From assembly GCF_000158915.1 (NCBI RefSeq), contig NZ_GG657754.1:4900208-4947490 (forward strand): DNA of 47,283 bases, in the 5' to 3' direction. The position numbers were made by a program, and so were the translations under genes. Below the pieces are notes generated by a model. It made no database searches. It was not told the origin of the DNA and saw nothing but the letters and a program-made list of their open reading frames with translations. Position 1 is the stretch's first letter. Each line of letters begins with the position of its first letter. Shown piece after piece: positions 35,004-43,775 of this stretch. This DNA comes from Streptomyces himastatinicus ATCC 53653. GTDB taxonomy: Bacteria > Actinomycetota > Actinomycetes > Streptomycetales > Streptomycetaceae.

Positions 35004-36010
35004 CCCAGCCCCTGGGCCACTCGGGGATCTCGACGGCCGTCTCCACAACGGCGGCCACCGAGCCGCGGCCCGGCGGGCGACGCCGGGCCGCCGCCCCGCC
35101 CGCCGGGGTGGTGAAGCGGCGCCCGCGCGGCGGCCGCCGCTTCACCGCCTCGTCGTGGGTCCCGTGGCTGTTCGTGGCCCCCGCCCTGCTCCTCTTCGTC
35201 GTCTTCAAGTACCTGCCCATGGCCAAGGGCGTCGAGCTGAGCTTCTACGACGTGCGGCCGTTCCTCGGCAACCTGTGGGTGGGCCTCGCCAACTACCGGT
35301 CGGTCTTCGGCGATCCGCAGTTCCAGGCCGCGCTGGGCCACACCGTGGTGCTGGCGGTCGGCGGAACCATCGGCTCCGTCATCGTCGGCTTCTTCCTGGC
35401 GCTGCTCCTCGAAGGCCCGGCGCGCTCCCTGTGGTTCATGCGCTCCGCCGTCTTCCTGCCGGTCGTCACCGCCACGGCCGTCGTCGGCGAGATCTGGCGG
35501 CTGCTCTATTACCCGACCAGCGCCGGGTTCCTCAACACCGTCCTCGGCTTCCTCGGCATCGGCCCGCTGCACTACCTCGACCACACCAGCTCCGCCCTGT
35601 GGTCCGTCATGGCGGTCGCCATCTGGACCGGCGGCCCCTACAACATGGTGATCGTCCTCGCCGGGCTCACCCAGGTCGACCGCGGGCTGTACGAGGCGGC
35701 CGCGCTCGACGGCGCGAACACCTGGCAGCGGCTGCGCCACATCACCCTGCCCGCGCTGCGCCCCGTCGTCACGATCCTGCTCACCCTCGCCGCCATCCGC
35801 GGCTTCCGCACCTTCACCGAGGTCTACGTCCTCACCGGAGGCGGACCCGCCGGATCCACCGACGTCTGGATGACCCGGATCTACCAGCTCGGATTCACCC
35901 GCAACGAGATCGGCGTCGCCTCCGCCGCCGCCACGCTGCTGTTCCTGGTCACGGTGTGCCTGACGGTCGCGATGCAGTGGTACCAGCGACGGAAGGAGGC
36001 CCGGCCGTGA
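35000..36010 (+). CDS. ABC sugar transporter permease 1 (MalF-like)
   Basis: The 336-residue membrane protein has a basic N-terminal extension (about 40 residues) and six hydrophobic spans starting at WVPWLFVAPALLLFVVFKYL. The permease EAA loop is EAAALDGANTWQRLRHITLP. The GTG overlaps the binding-protein stop (GTGA) with AGGGAG upstream, so translation is coupled. It partners with the next permease. Confidence 0.92.
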   Translation: MTQPLGHSGISTAVSTTAATEPRPGGRRRAAAPPAGVVKRRPRGGRRFTASSWVPWLFVAPALLLFVVFKYLPMAKGVELSFYDVRPFLGNLWVGLANYRSVFGDPQFQAALGHTVVLAVGGTIGSVIVGFFLALLLEGPARSLWFMRSAVFLPVVTATAVVGEIWRLLYYPTSAGFLNTVLGFLGIGPLHYLDHTSSALWSVMAVAIWTGGPYNMVIVLAGLTQVDRGLYEAAALDGANTWQRLRHITLPALRPVVTILLTLAAIRGFRTFTEVYVLTGGGPAGSTDVWMTRIYQLGFTRNEIGVASAAATLLFLVTVCLTVAMQWYQRRKEARP

Positions 36011-36921
36011 CCCTCTCCCTTTCGTCCCCGCGGCGTCGTCGTCCCGGCGTCGGCGTCTCGCAGAGCGTCGAGACCGCGCTCGGCTGGCGCACCGGCCGCA
36101 GCCACCTGCTGAGCATGGCCCTCCGGGCCCTGCTGTGCCTGCTCGCGCTCGCCGTCTTCGCCGGACCGCTGATCGTGCTGTTCTCCGGCGCGTTCGACAA
36201 CAACCCCGACCCGACGAAGCTGTCCGTGATCCCCAATTCCCCGACCCTGGAGAACTTCAAGGTCGCGGGCGAACGGGACGTCTGGCACTACCTCGCCAAC
36301 TCGCTGATCGTCGCGGGCGGCGCGCTGCTGCTCCAGGTCAGCGTCAGCGTCTTCGCCGCGTACGCCCTGGCCCGTAAGCGGTTCCGGGGGCGGGCCATCC
36401 TGTCGCTGCTCTTCCTGACGACGATGATGCTGCCCGAGGAAGTCATCGCGATCCCGCTCTCGCTCGTCCTCGGCGACCTTCCGGTCGTCCATCTGAGTCT
36501 CAAGGGCACCCTGCTCGGCATGATCCTGCCGCTCGGCGCCTGGGGGTTCTCGATCTTCGTGATGACCGAGTTCATGAAGGAGCTGCCCACGGAGCTGGAA
36601 GAGGCCGCCAAGATCGACGGCGCCGGGGAGTGGCGCATCTTCGCCCAGGTCGTGCTGCCGCTGTGCCGCCCGGCGCTCGGCGTGATCACCGTCTTCGGCT
36701 TCATCATGATCTGGGACCAGTACCTGCTGCCGCTGATCGTCGCCAACGACCCGTCGGACTACACCCTGTCCGTCGCCCTCTCCACGATGCGCAGCGACAC
36801 GATCGGGCCGGGGCTGGTGCTGGCCGGTTCGCTGCTCGCGCTCATCCCGAGCCTGATCGTCTATCTGCTGCTCCAGCGGTCGCTGATCCGCGGCATGACG
36901 GCCGGAGCGCTGAAGGGCTGA
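36007..36921 (+). CDS. ABC sugar transporter permease 2 (MalG-like)
   Basis: The 304-residue membrane protein has about six spans and the EAA loop EEAAKIDGAGEWRIFAQVVLP. A short periplasmic loop after span 1 (GAFDNNPDPTKLSVIPNSPT...ENF) is typical of MalG-type subunits. The GTG at 36007 overlaps the preceding stop (GTGA) and has GGAAGGAGG upstream. Confidence 0.92.
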   Translation: MTLSLSSPRRRRPGVGVSQSVETALGWRTGRSHLLSMALRALLCLLALAVFAGPLIVLFSGAFDNNPDPTKLSVIPNSPTLENFKVAGERDVWHYLANSLIVAGGALLLQVSVSVFAAYALARKRFRGRAILSLLFLTTMMLPEEVIAIPLSLVLGDLPVVHLSLKGTLLGMILPLGAWGFSIFVMTEFMKELPTELEEAAKIDGAGEWRIFAQVVLPLCRPALGVITVFGFIMIWDQYLLPLIVANDPSDYTLSVALSTMRSDTIGPGLVLAGSLLALIPSLIVYLLLQRSLIRGMTAGALKG

Positions 36922-36980
36922 AGGGCTGACGGCTGCTGACTGACGGAATCCGTCAACGCGCTGACAGTTATCGCTATTTG

Positions 36981-37043
36981 TCAGCCGTCATCCGCTATCC
37001 GTCAGCCGTCATCTGCCATCCGTCAGCCGTCATCCGCAATCCG
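36981..37043 (+). repeat. Three 21-bp tandem repeats between permease 2 and the dehydratase gene
   Basis: Units at 36981, 37002 and 37023 read TCAGCCGTCATCCGCTATCC with one to three changes each; a partial fourth follows. The repeats lie in the 160-base gap inside the operon, where they may form a processing or attenuation structure, or hold an internal regulatory site. Confidence 0.75.
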
Positions 37044-37081
37044 CTATCCGTCTTCCGCCACCCCCACTGCTGAGGTCCCGC

Positions 37082-37981
37082 ATGAGACTCACCGGAGTGC
37101 TCTTCTTCCCCGTCACGCCCTTCGCCGCGGACGGCACCGTCGACGAGAAGACCCTCGCCACCCACATCGAGCAGGGCGTCGCCGCCGGTCCTGGCGGGGT
37201 GTTCGTCGCCTGCGGCACCGGTGAGTTCCACAGCCTGGAGCCCGGCGAGTACGAACGCGTCGTCCGCATCGCCGTCGAGGTCACCGGCGGCCGCGTCCCC
37301 GTCTACGCGGGCGCGGGCGGGCCGGTCGCGCTGGCCGACCGGTTCGCGCGCGCCGCCGAGCGGGCCGGTGCGGACGGGCTGCTGCTCCTCCCCCCGTACC
37401 TGGTCACCTTCCCGCCCGAGGGCCTGGTCCGCTACGTCGAACAGGTCACCGCCGCCACCCGGCTGCCCCTGATCGTCTACCAGCGCGGCAACGCCGTCTT
37501 CACCCCGGAGACCGCCGCCCGCATCGCCGCCCTCCCCGGCGTGACCGGCTTCAAGGACGGCACCGGCGACCTCGACCTGATGCAGCGCATCGTGCTCACC
37601 GTGCGCTCCACGGTCGGCGAGGACTTCCAGTTCTTCAACGGCATGCCCACCGCCGAGATGACCGTGCCCGCCTACCGGGCCGTCGGCGTGGACCTCTACT
37701 CCTCCGCGGTGTTCTGCTTCGCCCCCGAGGTCTCCCTCGCCTTCCACCGGGCGGTCGGCTCCGGCGACACCGCGACGGCGGAACGGCTGCTGGCCGAGTT
37801 CTTCCAGCCCCTGGTCGCCCTGCGGGACACGGTCCCCGGCTACGCCATCTCGCTGATCAAGGCGGCGGTGCGGCTGCGTGGGCTGGACGTCGGCGGGGTA
37901 CGACCGCCGCTGGTGGACCCGAGCGACGACCACCTCGCCGAACTTCAAAAGATCATCGACTCCGGACTGGGACAGGTGTGA
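37082..37981 (+). CDS. kdgD: 5-dehydro-4-deoxyglucarate dehydratase
   Basis: The 299-residue DHDPS/NAL-family protein has Schiff-base Lys158 in GFKDGTGDLDLMQRI and Tyr133 in LIVYQRGNAVF. The GFKDGTGD form is the one found in KdgD enzymes. It converts 5-dehydro-4-deoxy-D-glucarate to 2,5-dioxopentanoate (alpha-ketoglutarate semialdehyde), CO2 and water. The next gene makes its substrate, which supports the call. GAGG lies a few bases before the ATG. The semialdehyde dehydrogenase for the following step is not in the window. Confidence 0.9.
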   Translation: MRLTGVLFFPVTPFAADGTVDEKTLATHIEQGVAAGPGGVFVACGTGEFHSLEPGEYERVVRIAVEVTGGRVPVYAGAGGPVALADRFARAAERAGADGLLLLPPYLVTFPPEGLVRYVEQVTAATRLPLIVYQRGNAVFTPETAARIAALPGVTGFKDGTGDLDLMQRIVLTVRSTVGEDFQFFNGMPTAEMTVPAYRAVGVDLYSSAVFCFAPEVSLAFHRAVGSGDTATAERLLAEFFQPLVALRDTVPGYAISLIKAAVRLRGLDVGGVRPPLVDPSDDHLAELQKIIDSGLGQV

Positions 37982-39222
37982 CCACACGTATGCGCATCAA
38001 GGACCTGGTGATCACCCCGATCGCCTTCCGCGACCCGCCCCTGCTCAACGCGGACGGCGTCCACGAGCCATGGGCGCTGCGCAGCATCGTGCAGCTGGTG
38101 ACGGAGGACGGGGTGACAGGTCTCGGCGAGACGTTCGGCGACACCCTCCACCTGGAACGGCTCGCGGCGCTGCGTCCCCATCTGACCGGCCTGAGCGTGT
38201 ACGCGCTGGGCGAGCTGTACGAGAAGGCCGCGACCCTCTTCGACCACGCGGGCGGCGGGATCTCCTCCTTCGACCTCGGCCGGGTGCACGCCGCCGTCGA
38301 GGTCGCCTGCCTCGACGTCCAGGGCAAGCTGGCGGACCGCCCGGTGAGCGATCTGCTCGGCGGTGCGGTCCGGGACTCCGTCCCGTACAGCGCGTACCTC
38401 TTCTACAAGTGGGCCGGGCACCCGGACGCCGAACCCGACGAGTGGGGCGCGGCGCTCGACCCCGAGGGCGTCGTGGCGCAGGCCCGCCGCATGATCGACC
38501 TCTATGGCTTCGGCTCGATCAAGCTCAAGGGCGGCGTCTTCCCGCCCGACCAGGAGATCGCCGCCATCCACGCCCTCCGCGAGGCGTTCCCCGACCACCC
38601 GCTGCGGCTCGACCCGAACACCGCCTGGACGCACGAGACCTCCCTCGAAGTCGCCCGGGCCCTGGACGGCGTCCTCGAATACCTGGAGGACCCGACCGGC
38701 GGCATCCCCGGCATGGCGCGGGTCGCCGCCGAGTCGCCGCTCCCGCTGGCCACCAACATGTGCGTGGTCGCCTTCGACCACATCCCCCCGGCCGTCGCGC
38801 AGGGCGCGGTGCAGGTCGTCCTCGGCGACCACCACTACTGGGGCGGGCTCACCCGCACCCGCCACCTGGGCACCCTCTGCGACACCTTCGGCCTCGGCAT
38901 GTCCATGCACTCCAACTCCCACCTGGGCATCAGCCTCGCCGCCATGACCCACCTCGCCGCCGCGACCCCCAACCTGAGGTACGCCTGCGACACCCACTAC
39001 CCGTGGAGCGCCCAGGACGACGTGGTGCGCCCGGGCGCGCTGACCTTCGTGGACGGCACGATCCCGGTCCCCACCGGCCCGGGCCTCGGCGTCGAACTGG
39101 ACGAGGACGTCCTCGCCCGGCTGCACGAGAACTACCTGACCTGCGGGCTGCGCAAGCGCGACGACACGGGGTACATGCGGCGGGTGAACCCGGACTTCAA
39201 GGCGGGCCTTCCCCGGTGGTGA
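37978..39222 (+). CDS. Glucarate dehydratase (enolase superfamily)
   Basis: The 414-residue protein has the GlucD catalytic set: Lys182 and Lys184 in SIKLKGG, metal ligands Asp212 (LRLDPN), Glu237 (YLEDP) and Asn260 (LATNM), and His311 in SMHSNSHLGIS. It dehydrates D-glucarate (and usually L-idarate) to 5-dehydro-4-deoxyglucarate. The GTG overlaps the kdgD stop (GTGA), so the two successive pathway enzymes are translationally coupled. A galactarate-type activity cannot be excluded from the sequence. Confidence 0.92.
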   Translation: MTTRMRIKDLVITPIAFRDPPLLNADGVHEPWALRSIVQLVTEDGVTGLGETFGDTLHLERLAALRPHLTGLSVYALGELYEKAATLFDHAGGGISSFDLGRVHAAVEVACLDVQGKLADRPVSDLLGGAVRDSVPYSAYLFYKWAGHPDAEPDEWGAALDPEGVVAQARRMIDLYGFGSIKLKGGVFPPDQEIAAIHALREAFPDHPLRLDPNTAWTHETSLEVARALDGVLEYLEDPTGGIPGMARVAAESPLPLATNMCVVAFDHIPPAVAQGAVQVVLGDHHYWGGLTRTRHLGTLCDTFGLGMSMHSNSHLGISLAAMTHLAAATPNLRYACDTHYPWSAQDDVVRPGALTFVDGTIPVPTGPGLGVELDEDVLARLHENYLTCGLRKRDDTGYMRRVNPDFKAGLPRW

Positions 39223-40355
39223 CGGCGATCGCGTATCTGTACCCCTGGGACGTGGTCGGCGACCCGGCCGCCGCCGAGCGGATCGCGGCCCTCGGGGTGG
39301 ACGCGGTGGCCCTGGCCGCCGCGTACCACTCCGTACGGGCCGCTACCCCGTTCCACCCCGAGCACCGGGTGGTCGACGCGCACCACGCCGCGCTGTACCT
39401 GCCGGTGCGGGACGCGGCATGGTCCGGGTCCCGGCTGACCCCGGGCACCCCTGGCTGGATGCCCCGCCCCGACTCCTTCCTGGCGGCCCGCGACGCCCTG
39501 CGCGCCGTGGGCCTTCCGGTCCACGCCTGGACGGTCCTCACCCACAACACCCGCCTCGGCCGCGCCCACCCCGACCTCGCCGTACGCAACGCCTTCGGCG
39601 ACCCGTACCCGTACGCCCTGTGCCCCGCGTCCGCCGAGGTCAGGGCGTACTGCACCACGCTGGTGCGGGAGGTCCTGGCGCTGGGCGCGCCGGACGGCCT
39701 GGTCCTGGAGGCGTGCGGCCCCCTCGGGCTGGGGCACGGCGGCCACCACGAGAAGACGGACGGCGCGGACTGGGACGCCTCCGCGGACCGGCTCCTGTCG
39801 TGGTGCTTCTGCGGTGCCTGCGTGGCGCGCTACGAGGCGGCGGGCCTGGACCCGTCGAGCCTCCGCCACCAGGTAAGACAGGACGTGGACGGGGCCACCC
39901 CACTACCCCCCGCCCTGATGTCTGCGGTTCGTACGATCCGCACCACCCTGACCGCTGACCTGCGCCGAGAGGTGCTGGCGGCCGCCTCCGGCCTCATCAC
40001 CCTGCACGCGAGCGCGGACCCCTGGGCCACGGGCCCCTTCGCGACGATCGCCGACGCCGCCGCCCCACCGCCCGTGGACACCCTGGTCGCCTCCGCCTGG
40101 ACCAGCGCCGACCAGGGCGCCGCCAACCTCACCGCCCTCCGCCCCCTGGCCGCCCCGACCACCCGCCTCGCCGCCTACGTCCCGGCCCTCCCGCCCCGCC
40201 CGGCGGACCCTTCAGTCCTGGCCGCCGAGTGGTCGGCCTGCCTGGCGGCCGGCGCGGACGAGCTGCACCTCTACCACGCGGGCCTCGCCTCCCCGGCCCG
40301 CCTGACCGCCCTCCGCACGGCTCTCGACGCGGTCAGGACACGGCCTGAGGTCTGA
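39219..40355 (+). CDS. Conserved-looking hypothetical protein of the glucarate operon (possible TIM-barrel glycosidase-like)
   Basis: The 378-residue protein MTAIAYLYPWDVVGDPAAAE is not one I can name. Features suggest a (beta/alpha)8 barrel of the glycosidase type: a strand-like start (AIAYLYPWD), LPVHAWTVLTHNTRLG, a strand with Glu (GLVLEACGPLG), and SWCFCGACVARYEAAGLD. This last FCxxC segment is like those seen after catalytic strands in some uncharacterised glycoside hydrolases. The GTG at 39219 overlaps the glucarate dehydratase stop, so it is the last gene of the coupled operon. It may release or process the sugar acid that feeds the pathway. Codon use is normal for the genome. Confidence 0.7.
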   Translation: MTAIAYLYPWDVVGDPAAAERIAALGVDAVALAAAYHSVRAATPFHPEHRVVDAHHAALYLPVRDAAWSGSRLTPGTPGWMPRPDSFLAARDALRAVGLPVHAWTVLTHNTRLGRAHPDLAVRNAFGDPYPYALCPASAEVRAYCTTLVREVLALGAPDGLVLEACGPLGLGHGGHHEKTDGADWDASADRLLSWCFCGACVARYEAAGLDPSSLRHQVRQDVDGATPLPPALMSAVRTIRTTLTADLRREVLAAASGLITLHASADPWATGPFATIADAAAPPPVDTLVASAWTSADQGAANLTALRPLAAPTTRLAAYVPALPPRPADPSVLAAEWSACLAAGADELHLYHAGLASPARLTALRTALDAVRTRPEV

Positions 40356-40492
40356 TACGCTGATCCAGCGACATCGACGCGGCGGAAAGCCAAAACTTCC
40401 GCCAAGAAGATCGCAGGTAGTGCGACCCCCCGACGGAAACCCGTTAGGCCCGCACGCCGCCTTGTGCGAGACTCGTGCTCGCACACACGCAA

Positions 40493-40567
40493 GGTCCTGT
40501 GGAGCAGTTTGGAGTGCTCGCCACCCTGTCAAGGTGGAGGCCGCGGGTTCAAATCCCGTCAGGACCG
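40493..40567 (+). tRNA. tRNA-Asp (anticodon GTC)
   Basis: The 75-base cloverleaf has acceptor GGTCCTG/CAGGACC with discriminator G, anticodon stem CCACC/GGTGG around CTGTCAA, and T-arm GCGGGTTCAAATCCCGT. CCA is not encoded. Confidence 0.97.
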
Positions 40568-40571
40568 CTGC

Positions 40572-40645
40572 GGCTGGGTAGCTCAGTTGGTACGAGCGTC
40601 CGCCTGAAAAGCGGAAGGTCGCCGGTTCGACCCCGGCCCCAGCCA
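40572..40645 (+). tRNA. tRNA-Phe (anticodon GAA)
   Basis: The 74-base cloverleaf has acceptor GGCTGGG/CCCAGCC with discriminator A, anticodon stem TCCGC/GCGGA around CTGAAAA, and T-arm GCCGGTTCGACCCCGGC. It starts four bases after tRNA-Asp, so the two are co-transcribed. Confidence 0.97.
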
Positions 40646-40654
40646 CCGCCGAGA

Positions 40655-40686
40655 AAGCCCCCGACGAGACCACTCGCCGGGGGCTT
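40655..40686 (+). terminator. Terminator of the tRNA-Asp/tRNA-Phe unit
   Basis: AAGCCCCCG-A-CGAG pairs with CTCG-C-CGGGGGCTT, followed by TCTTCGTT. A strong hairpin ten bases past tRNA-Phe. Confidence 0.88.
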
Positions 40687-40709
40687 CTTCGTTGCCGGTG
40701 ACGCCTACA

Positions 40710-41309
40710 TCAGGCCGACCCCTGCTTGTGGGACTGGTTCGTGGCGGCAATTCCGGCCCATGGATCGCGCTGTTCCGCGAAGCTGGACACATGCGCAGGG
40801 CAGGCAAAGATCGTCGCCCCGCCGACGCTGCCCCCGTGGCCCATCGCCACCGGGATCGGCTCGTCGGTCGGCAACTGGCAGCGGTAGCAGAGCTGTCGCC
40901 CACCCGCGGCAGGGCCCAGGATGTCGGTGACCGCCTGCGCCAAGGCCTTATGCAGCCGTAGGGCGTCGGTCAGGCACCGATCATGGGCGAGAGGAACCCG
41001 CCAGTAGGTGCGGTGACCGGTGGTCCAGTGCACGGGAGGCACGCCCAGCAGGGTGGTTTCGTCGGCCAGCGCGGTGAGGACGCGGACCTGGCGCAGATGC
41101 CAGCTCCTGGCGCTTCCGGTCTCGATCAGCCAGTACACGGTGCCGTATCCGTCGTCCTGAATGACGGCACCGGACGCCTCGCCGAGCACCTCTAGGGCGC
41201 GGTTTCCGATGTCGGCGGTCGCGCGCACGGCATCCCACCAGCGGCCCACCGGTAACGCCTCCACGTCGGCATCGTTCGGCGGGGTCCACGACAAGGATCT
41301 GGTCGTCAC
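40710..41309 (-). CDS. Hypothetical protein with possible zinc site
   Basis: The 199-residue protein MTTRSLSWTPPNDADVEALP is not recognised. It has a Trp/aromatic-rich middle (YGTVYWLIETGSARSWHLRQ; VPPVHWTTGHRTYWRVPL) and a C-terminal Cys/His set (LCYRCQLP and FACPAHVSSF) that could bind zinc. Similar proteins sit near Streptomyces mobile or regulatory islands, as I recall, but I cannot name a family. It lies just downstream of the tRNA pair, a common integration place. Confidence 0.65.
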   Translation of the reverse strand: MTTRSLSWTPPNDADVEALPVGRWWDAVRATADIGNRALEVLGEASGAVIQDDGYGTVYWLIETGSARSWHLRQVRVLTALADETTLLGVPPVHWTTGHRTYWRVPLAHDRCLTDALRLHKALAQAVTDILGPAAGGRQLCYRCQLPTDEPIPVAMGHGGSVGGATIFACPAHVSSFAEQRDPWAGIAATNQSHKQGSA

Positions 41310-41479
41310 GTCGATCTCTCCTGCGGTCTGCGCGGAGCGGCGCCGACCCGTGCCCTTGCGGGCATAGGGCCGACGGCGCCATCGTGCGGATCACGCTAGG
41401 TGTGTGCGCGATCACAGCCCAGTGGCGCAGTGCACCAGAAGCTGGGGCAGTGTGGAGTGGCTAGGACGCCGCGTCCCAG

Positions 41480-42697
41480 TCAGAGCGCGGGCTCAACTCC
41501 TAGGCGGGCGGCCAATCCGCGGAGCCGGGTGTTGCGCCGCCTCTCCTCCTCGCGCATCTCCAGCACAGTGGCCCGCGCGAGAGCCTGATACCGGATCCAC
41601 TCGGGCTGATCGGCCTCGACCTCAAGCAGCGTCTCCAGCGCTCCCTCGTCGTCGCCGGTCTGATACTGCGCTTGGGCCACGTCCAGCCGATGAGCCGCCA
41701 GATGCACCGGCCGCTTGATCAACTCGTGACGCACCTCGCCCGACGCCTCCAGCGCCTTCGCCGGATCCGGTTCGTTTCCAGCAAGGGCAATGTTCACGAT
41801 CTGCGTCTTCACGTCGACCGGGGAGAACGCCGTCCCGTACACGCGCACCGAGCCGGACCGTACAGCCGCAGCCTCAGCAAAGTTGAGGAACTGATCGGCG
41901 TCGTCCTTACGATCCCGCCGCGCGGCGGGCGTGGCCGCGGCCACGAGCAGATTCCCGTACACCGCGTACTGCGCGCTCGTGCCGCCCCGCATCGGCGGTT
42001 CCAGGGCGTCCGCCTTCCGCTCGGCGACCGACTGCGCCTCTTCCCACCGGCCCTGCCGCAACAGCACCCACGACAGCGTGGACACGCCCATGCCCTCCAT
42101 GAGCGGATCGGACGCCCGCTGCGCCGCGTCCAGTTGCTTGGCCACCGCCTCGAACGCCCAGTCGGGGTGCCCAGCTTGCGCGGCCAGGCCGGCCGCGAGC
42201 TGATAGGCGAGCGCAAGCTGCTTCCAGACCTGTTCCACGAGCGAACCGGTCGCCTCCCGGGCAACCACGCGCCCATCGCGAAGGACGAACGGCAACGAGC
42301 CGGCGAGCTTGCTGTATCCGCCCTTCCAGTAGAGCGTCGTGGCCGCGCGGACCTGGTCCATCCACGCCTCCGCGGAGGGCGGATCCTCATCGAGGCCGTC
42401 AGCGGGGACACCGGGCAGCGCGCTGATGTCCTGGATCGCGTCGCGAAGGGCGATCAGGCCACCGTCGTCGGGAAGTTCCGTGGTCACGGTGGGCTGCCCC
42501 AGGAGCCGGTCCAGCTCAGTGTCGAGCGCCCTCGCCAAGGCCCGGAGCGTGGACAGGCGCGCCGACTGCCGGATGTTCTGCTCCAGCTTCCGGATGGTGT
42601 CGACGTGCACCCCGGACCGCTCCGCCAGCCCTTCTTGCGTGACATCGCGATACCGACGGAGTTCGCCGAGGCGGTCGCCAATGGTCTTGTCACTCAT
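41480..42697 (-). CDS. XRE-family regulator with TPR-like C-terminal region
   Basis: The 405-residue protein starts MSDKTIGDRLGELRRYRDVT. An N-terminal helix-turn-helix follows (VTQEGLAERSGVHVDTIRKL, about residues 19-45). The rest is helical TPR-like sequence (LAYQLAAGLAAQAGHPDWAF, YGNLLVAAATPA, AQAQYQTGDDEGALETLLEV). This layout is common among Streptomyces regulators thought to sense small signals or partner peptides. ATG 42697 is preferred; an upstream start at 42712 is possible. Confidence 0.88.
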   Translation of the reverse strand: MSDKTIGDRLGELRRYRDVTQEGLAERSGVHVDTIRKLEQNIRQSARLSTLRALARALDTELDRLLGQPTVTTELPDDGGLIALRDAIQDISALPGVPADGLDEDPPSAEAWMDQVRAATTLYWKGGYSKLAGSLPFVLRDGRVVAREATGSLVEQVWKQLALAYQLAAGLAAQAGHPDWAFEAVAKQLDAAQRASDPLMEGMGVSTLSWVLLRQGRWEEAQSVAERKADALEPPMRGGTSAQYAVYGNLLVAAATPAARRDRKDDADQFLNFAEAAAVRSGSVRVYGTAFSPVDVKTQIVNIALAGNEPDPAKALEASGEVRHELIKRPVHLAAHRLDVAQAQYQTGDDEGALETLLEVEADQPEWIRYQALARATVLEMREEERRRNTRLRGLAARLGVEPAL

Positions 42698-43039
42698 GGT
42701 GCGCACCCCCACCAGACGGTCTTTCAGTCACGGTACGCCTGGCGGGCGGGCTCGAGCGGTGCCGCACACGAAAGAGCACCCTGCCGGGATCGAGATGTGC
42801 GCAGGAGAGGGTGCAGTGCCAACCGCGTCGGCGGAGACGACCTCGGCTCGCAGGCGCATGGCAGCGGCCACGGTCAGAACGATGCCTCCGGCGGGGGATC
42901 GGTCGCCACCGGGATGGAGGGGGCGCCGTTCCCGGCTGCGGGTCCGGGCGGCGCCCTACCAGTAAGAAGAGGGCTGTCATCCGCAGCGATCCCTGAGGCA
43001 GGGCACCAGGCTGCCCAACTCACCCGCGTGCACCGGTGC
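42698..43039. other. Intergenic region with one weak small ORF
   Basis: About 340 bases divergent from the XRE gene. A + strand frame from the GTG at 42819 (VPTASAETTSARRRMAAATV..., 49 residues, ending APYQ at 42965) has CAGGAGAGG upstream but is a low-complexity Arg-rich sequence without recognisable relatives. Nothing else is visible. Confidence 0.4.
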
Positions 43040-43501
43040 TCAGAAGCCTGGACTCACCCAGTGGGCCATGACTCCGGTGCGTCCGTCGCCACCGCTGCTG
43101 ATGCCAGCGACGGCGGCGGCGGGCCCTTCGCGGTGCGCGTAGAGTGCCACTTCGTCTTGAGCGGCGAAGGTGTGCAGGAGCGTCTGCCCGGCGGTGGACT
43201 GGAAGCCGAAATACTCGGACGATCGAATGCCGGACACTGCTTCACTGCCAGGAATGATGACACTGTTGTTGTACAGCGCTGTGCGGATCAGCAATACCGC
43301 GCCGTTCGAGGGCAGAGAGAAGTTTCCGTGGGCGTGGTAGGCGATCTCCCATACCCCCGCGTAGGGAATGGTGAGCGTCGGGACCTCGGAAATCTGCTCC
43401 CAGGCGCCGTCGGCGCCGGAGAGGCTGTGGCTGAAGGAGAGTGGACCAGTCTGGACCCAGGAGCCGCTCTGCTGGGGGGCTGCGGCGTTTGAGGTGGTCA
43501 T
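43040..43501 (-). CDS. Hypothetical protein, possible jelly-roll (C1q-like) fold
   Basis: The 153-residue protein MTTSNAAAPQQSGSWVQTGP has no signal peptide. Its pattern of alternating beta-strands (PTLTIPYAGVWEIAYHAHGN, NGAVLLIRTALYNNSVIIPG, TLLHTFAAQDEVALYAHREG) is like C1q/TNF-type or phage appendage jelly-roll domains; this is a pattern impression only. The ribosome site is weak. It is an isolated reverse-strand gene. Confidence 0.65.
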   Translation of the reverse strand: MTTSNAAAPQQSGSWVQTGPLSFSHSLSGADGAWEQISEVPTLTIPYAGVWEIAYHAHGNFSLPSNGAVLLIRTALYNNSVIIPGSEAVSGIRSSEYFGFQSTAGQTLLHTFAAQDEVALYAHREGPAAAVAGISSGGDGRTGVMAHWVSPGF

Positions 43502-43716
43502 ACCGGTCAAGCTAGCTCTGGCAGCAGCAGCCGCGAAGGAGAGTGATCATCTTAATGGCCGTAAATTCACGTTTACGTAAGAACCGGCCAACCCGGATCG
43601 GCGGGGTGAAGCCGAAGACATGACGCGAACTTCGCTCGCTCGTGTGAGTAACTGGCAGGTATCGCCTTGACATATGCACCATCGGCGAGCGGAGTTGCCC
43701 GGAGGCAGAACAGCGA

Positions 43717-43751
43717 AAAAGGCCCTGACGGGTACACCGTCGGGGCCTTTT
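43717..43751 (-). terminator. Terminator of the small secreted-protein gene
   Basis: AAAAGGCCCTGACGG pairs with CCGTCGGGGCCTTTT with a central wobble. With flanking A and T runs it looks like a classical intrinsic terminator. Confidence 0.85.
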
Positions 43752-43775
43752 GCATCTATAGGTGCTACGGGGCGG

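Noticed and set aside
42819..42965. 49-codon + strand ORF with a GGAGAGG-like site, divergent from the XRE gene
   Set aside because: Arg-rich low-complexity product without a hydrophobic core or family; kept only as a note on the intergenic region.
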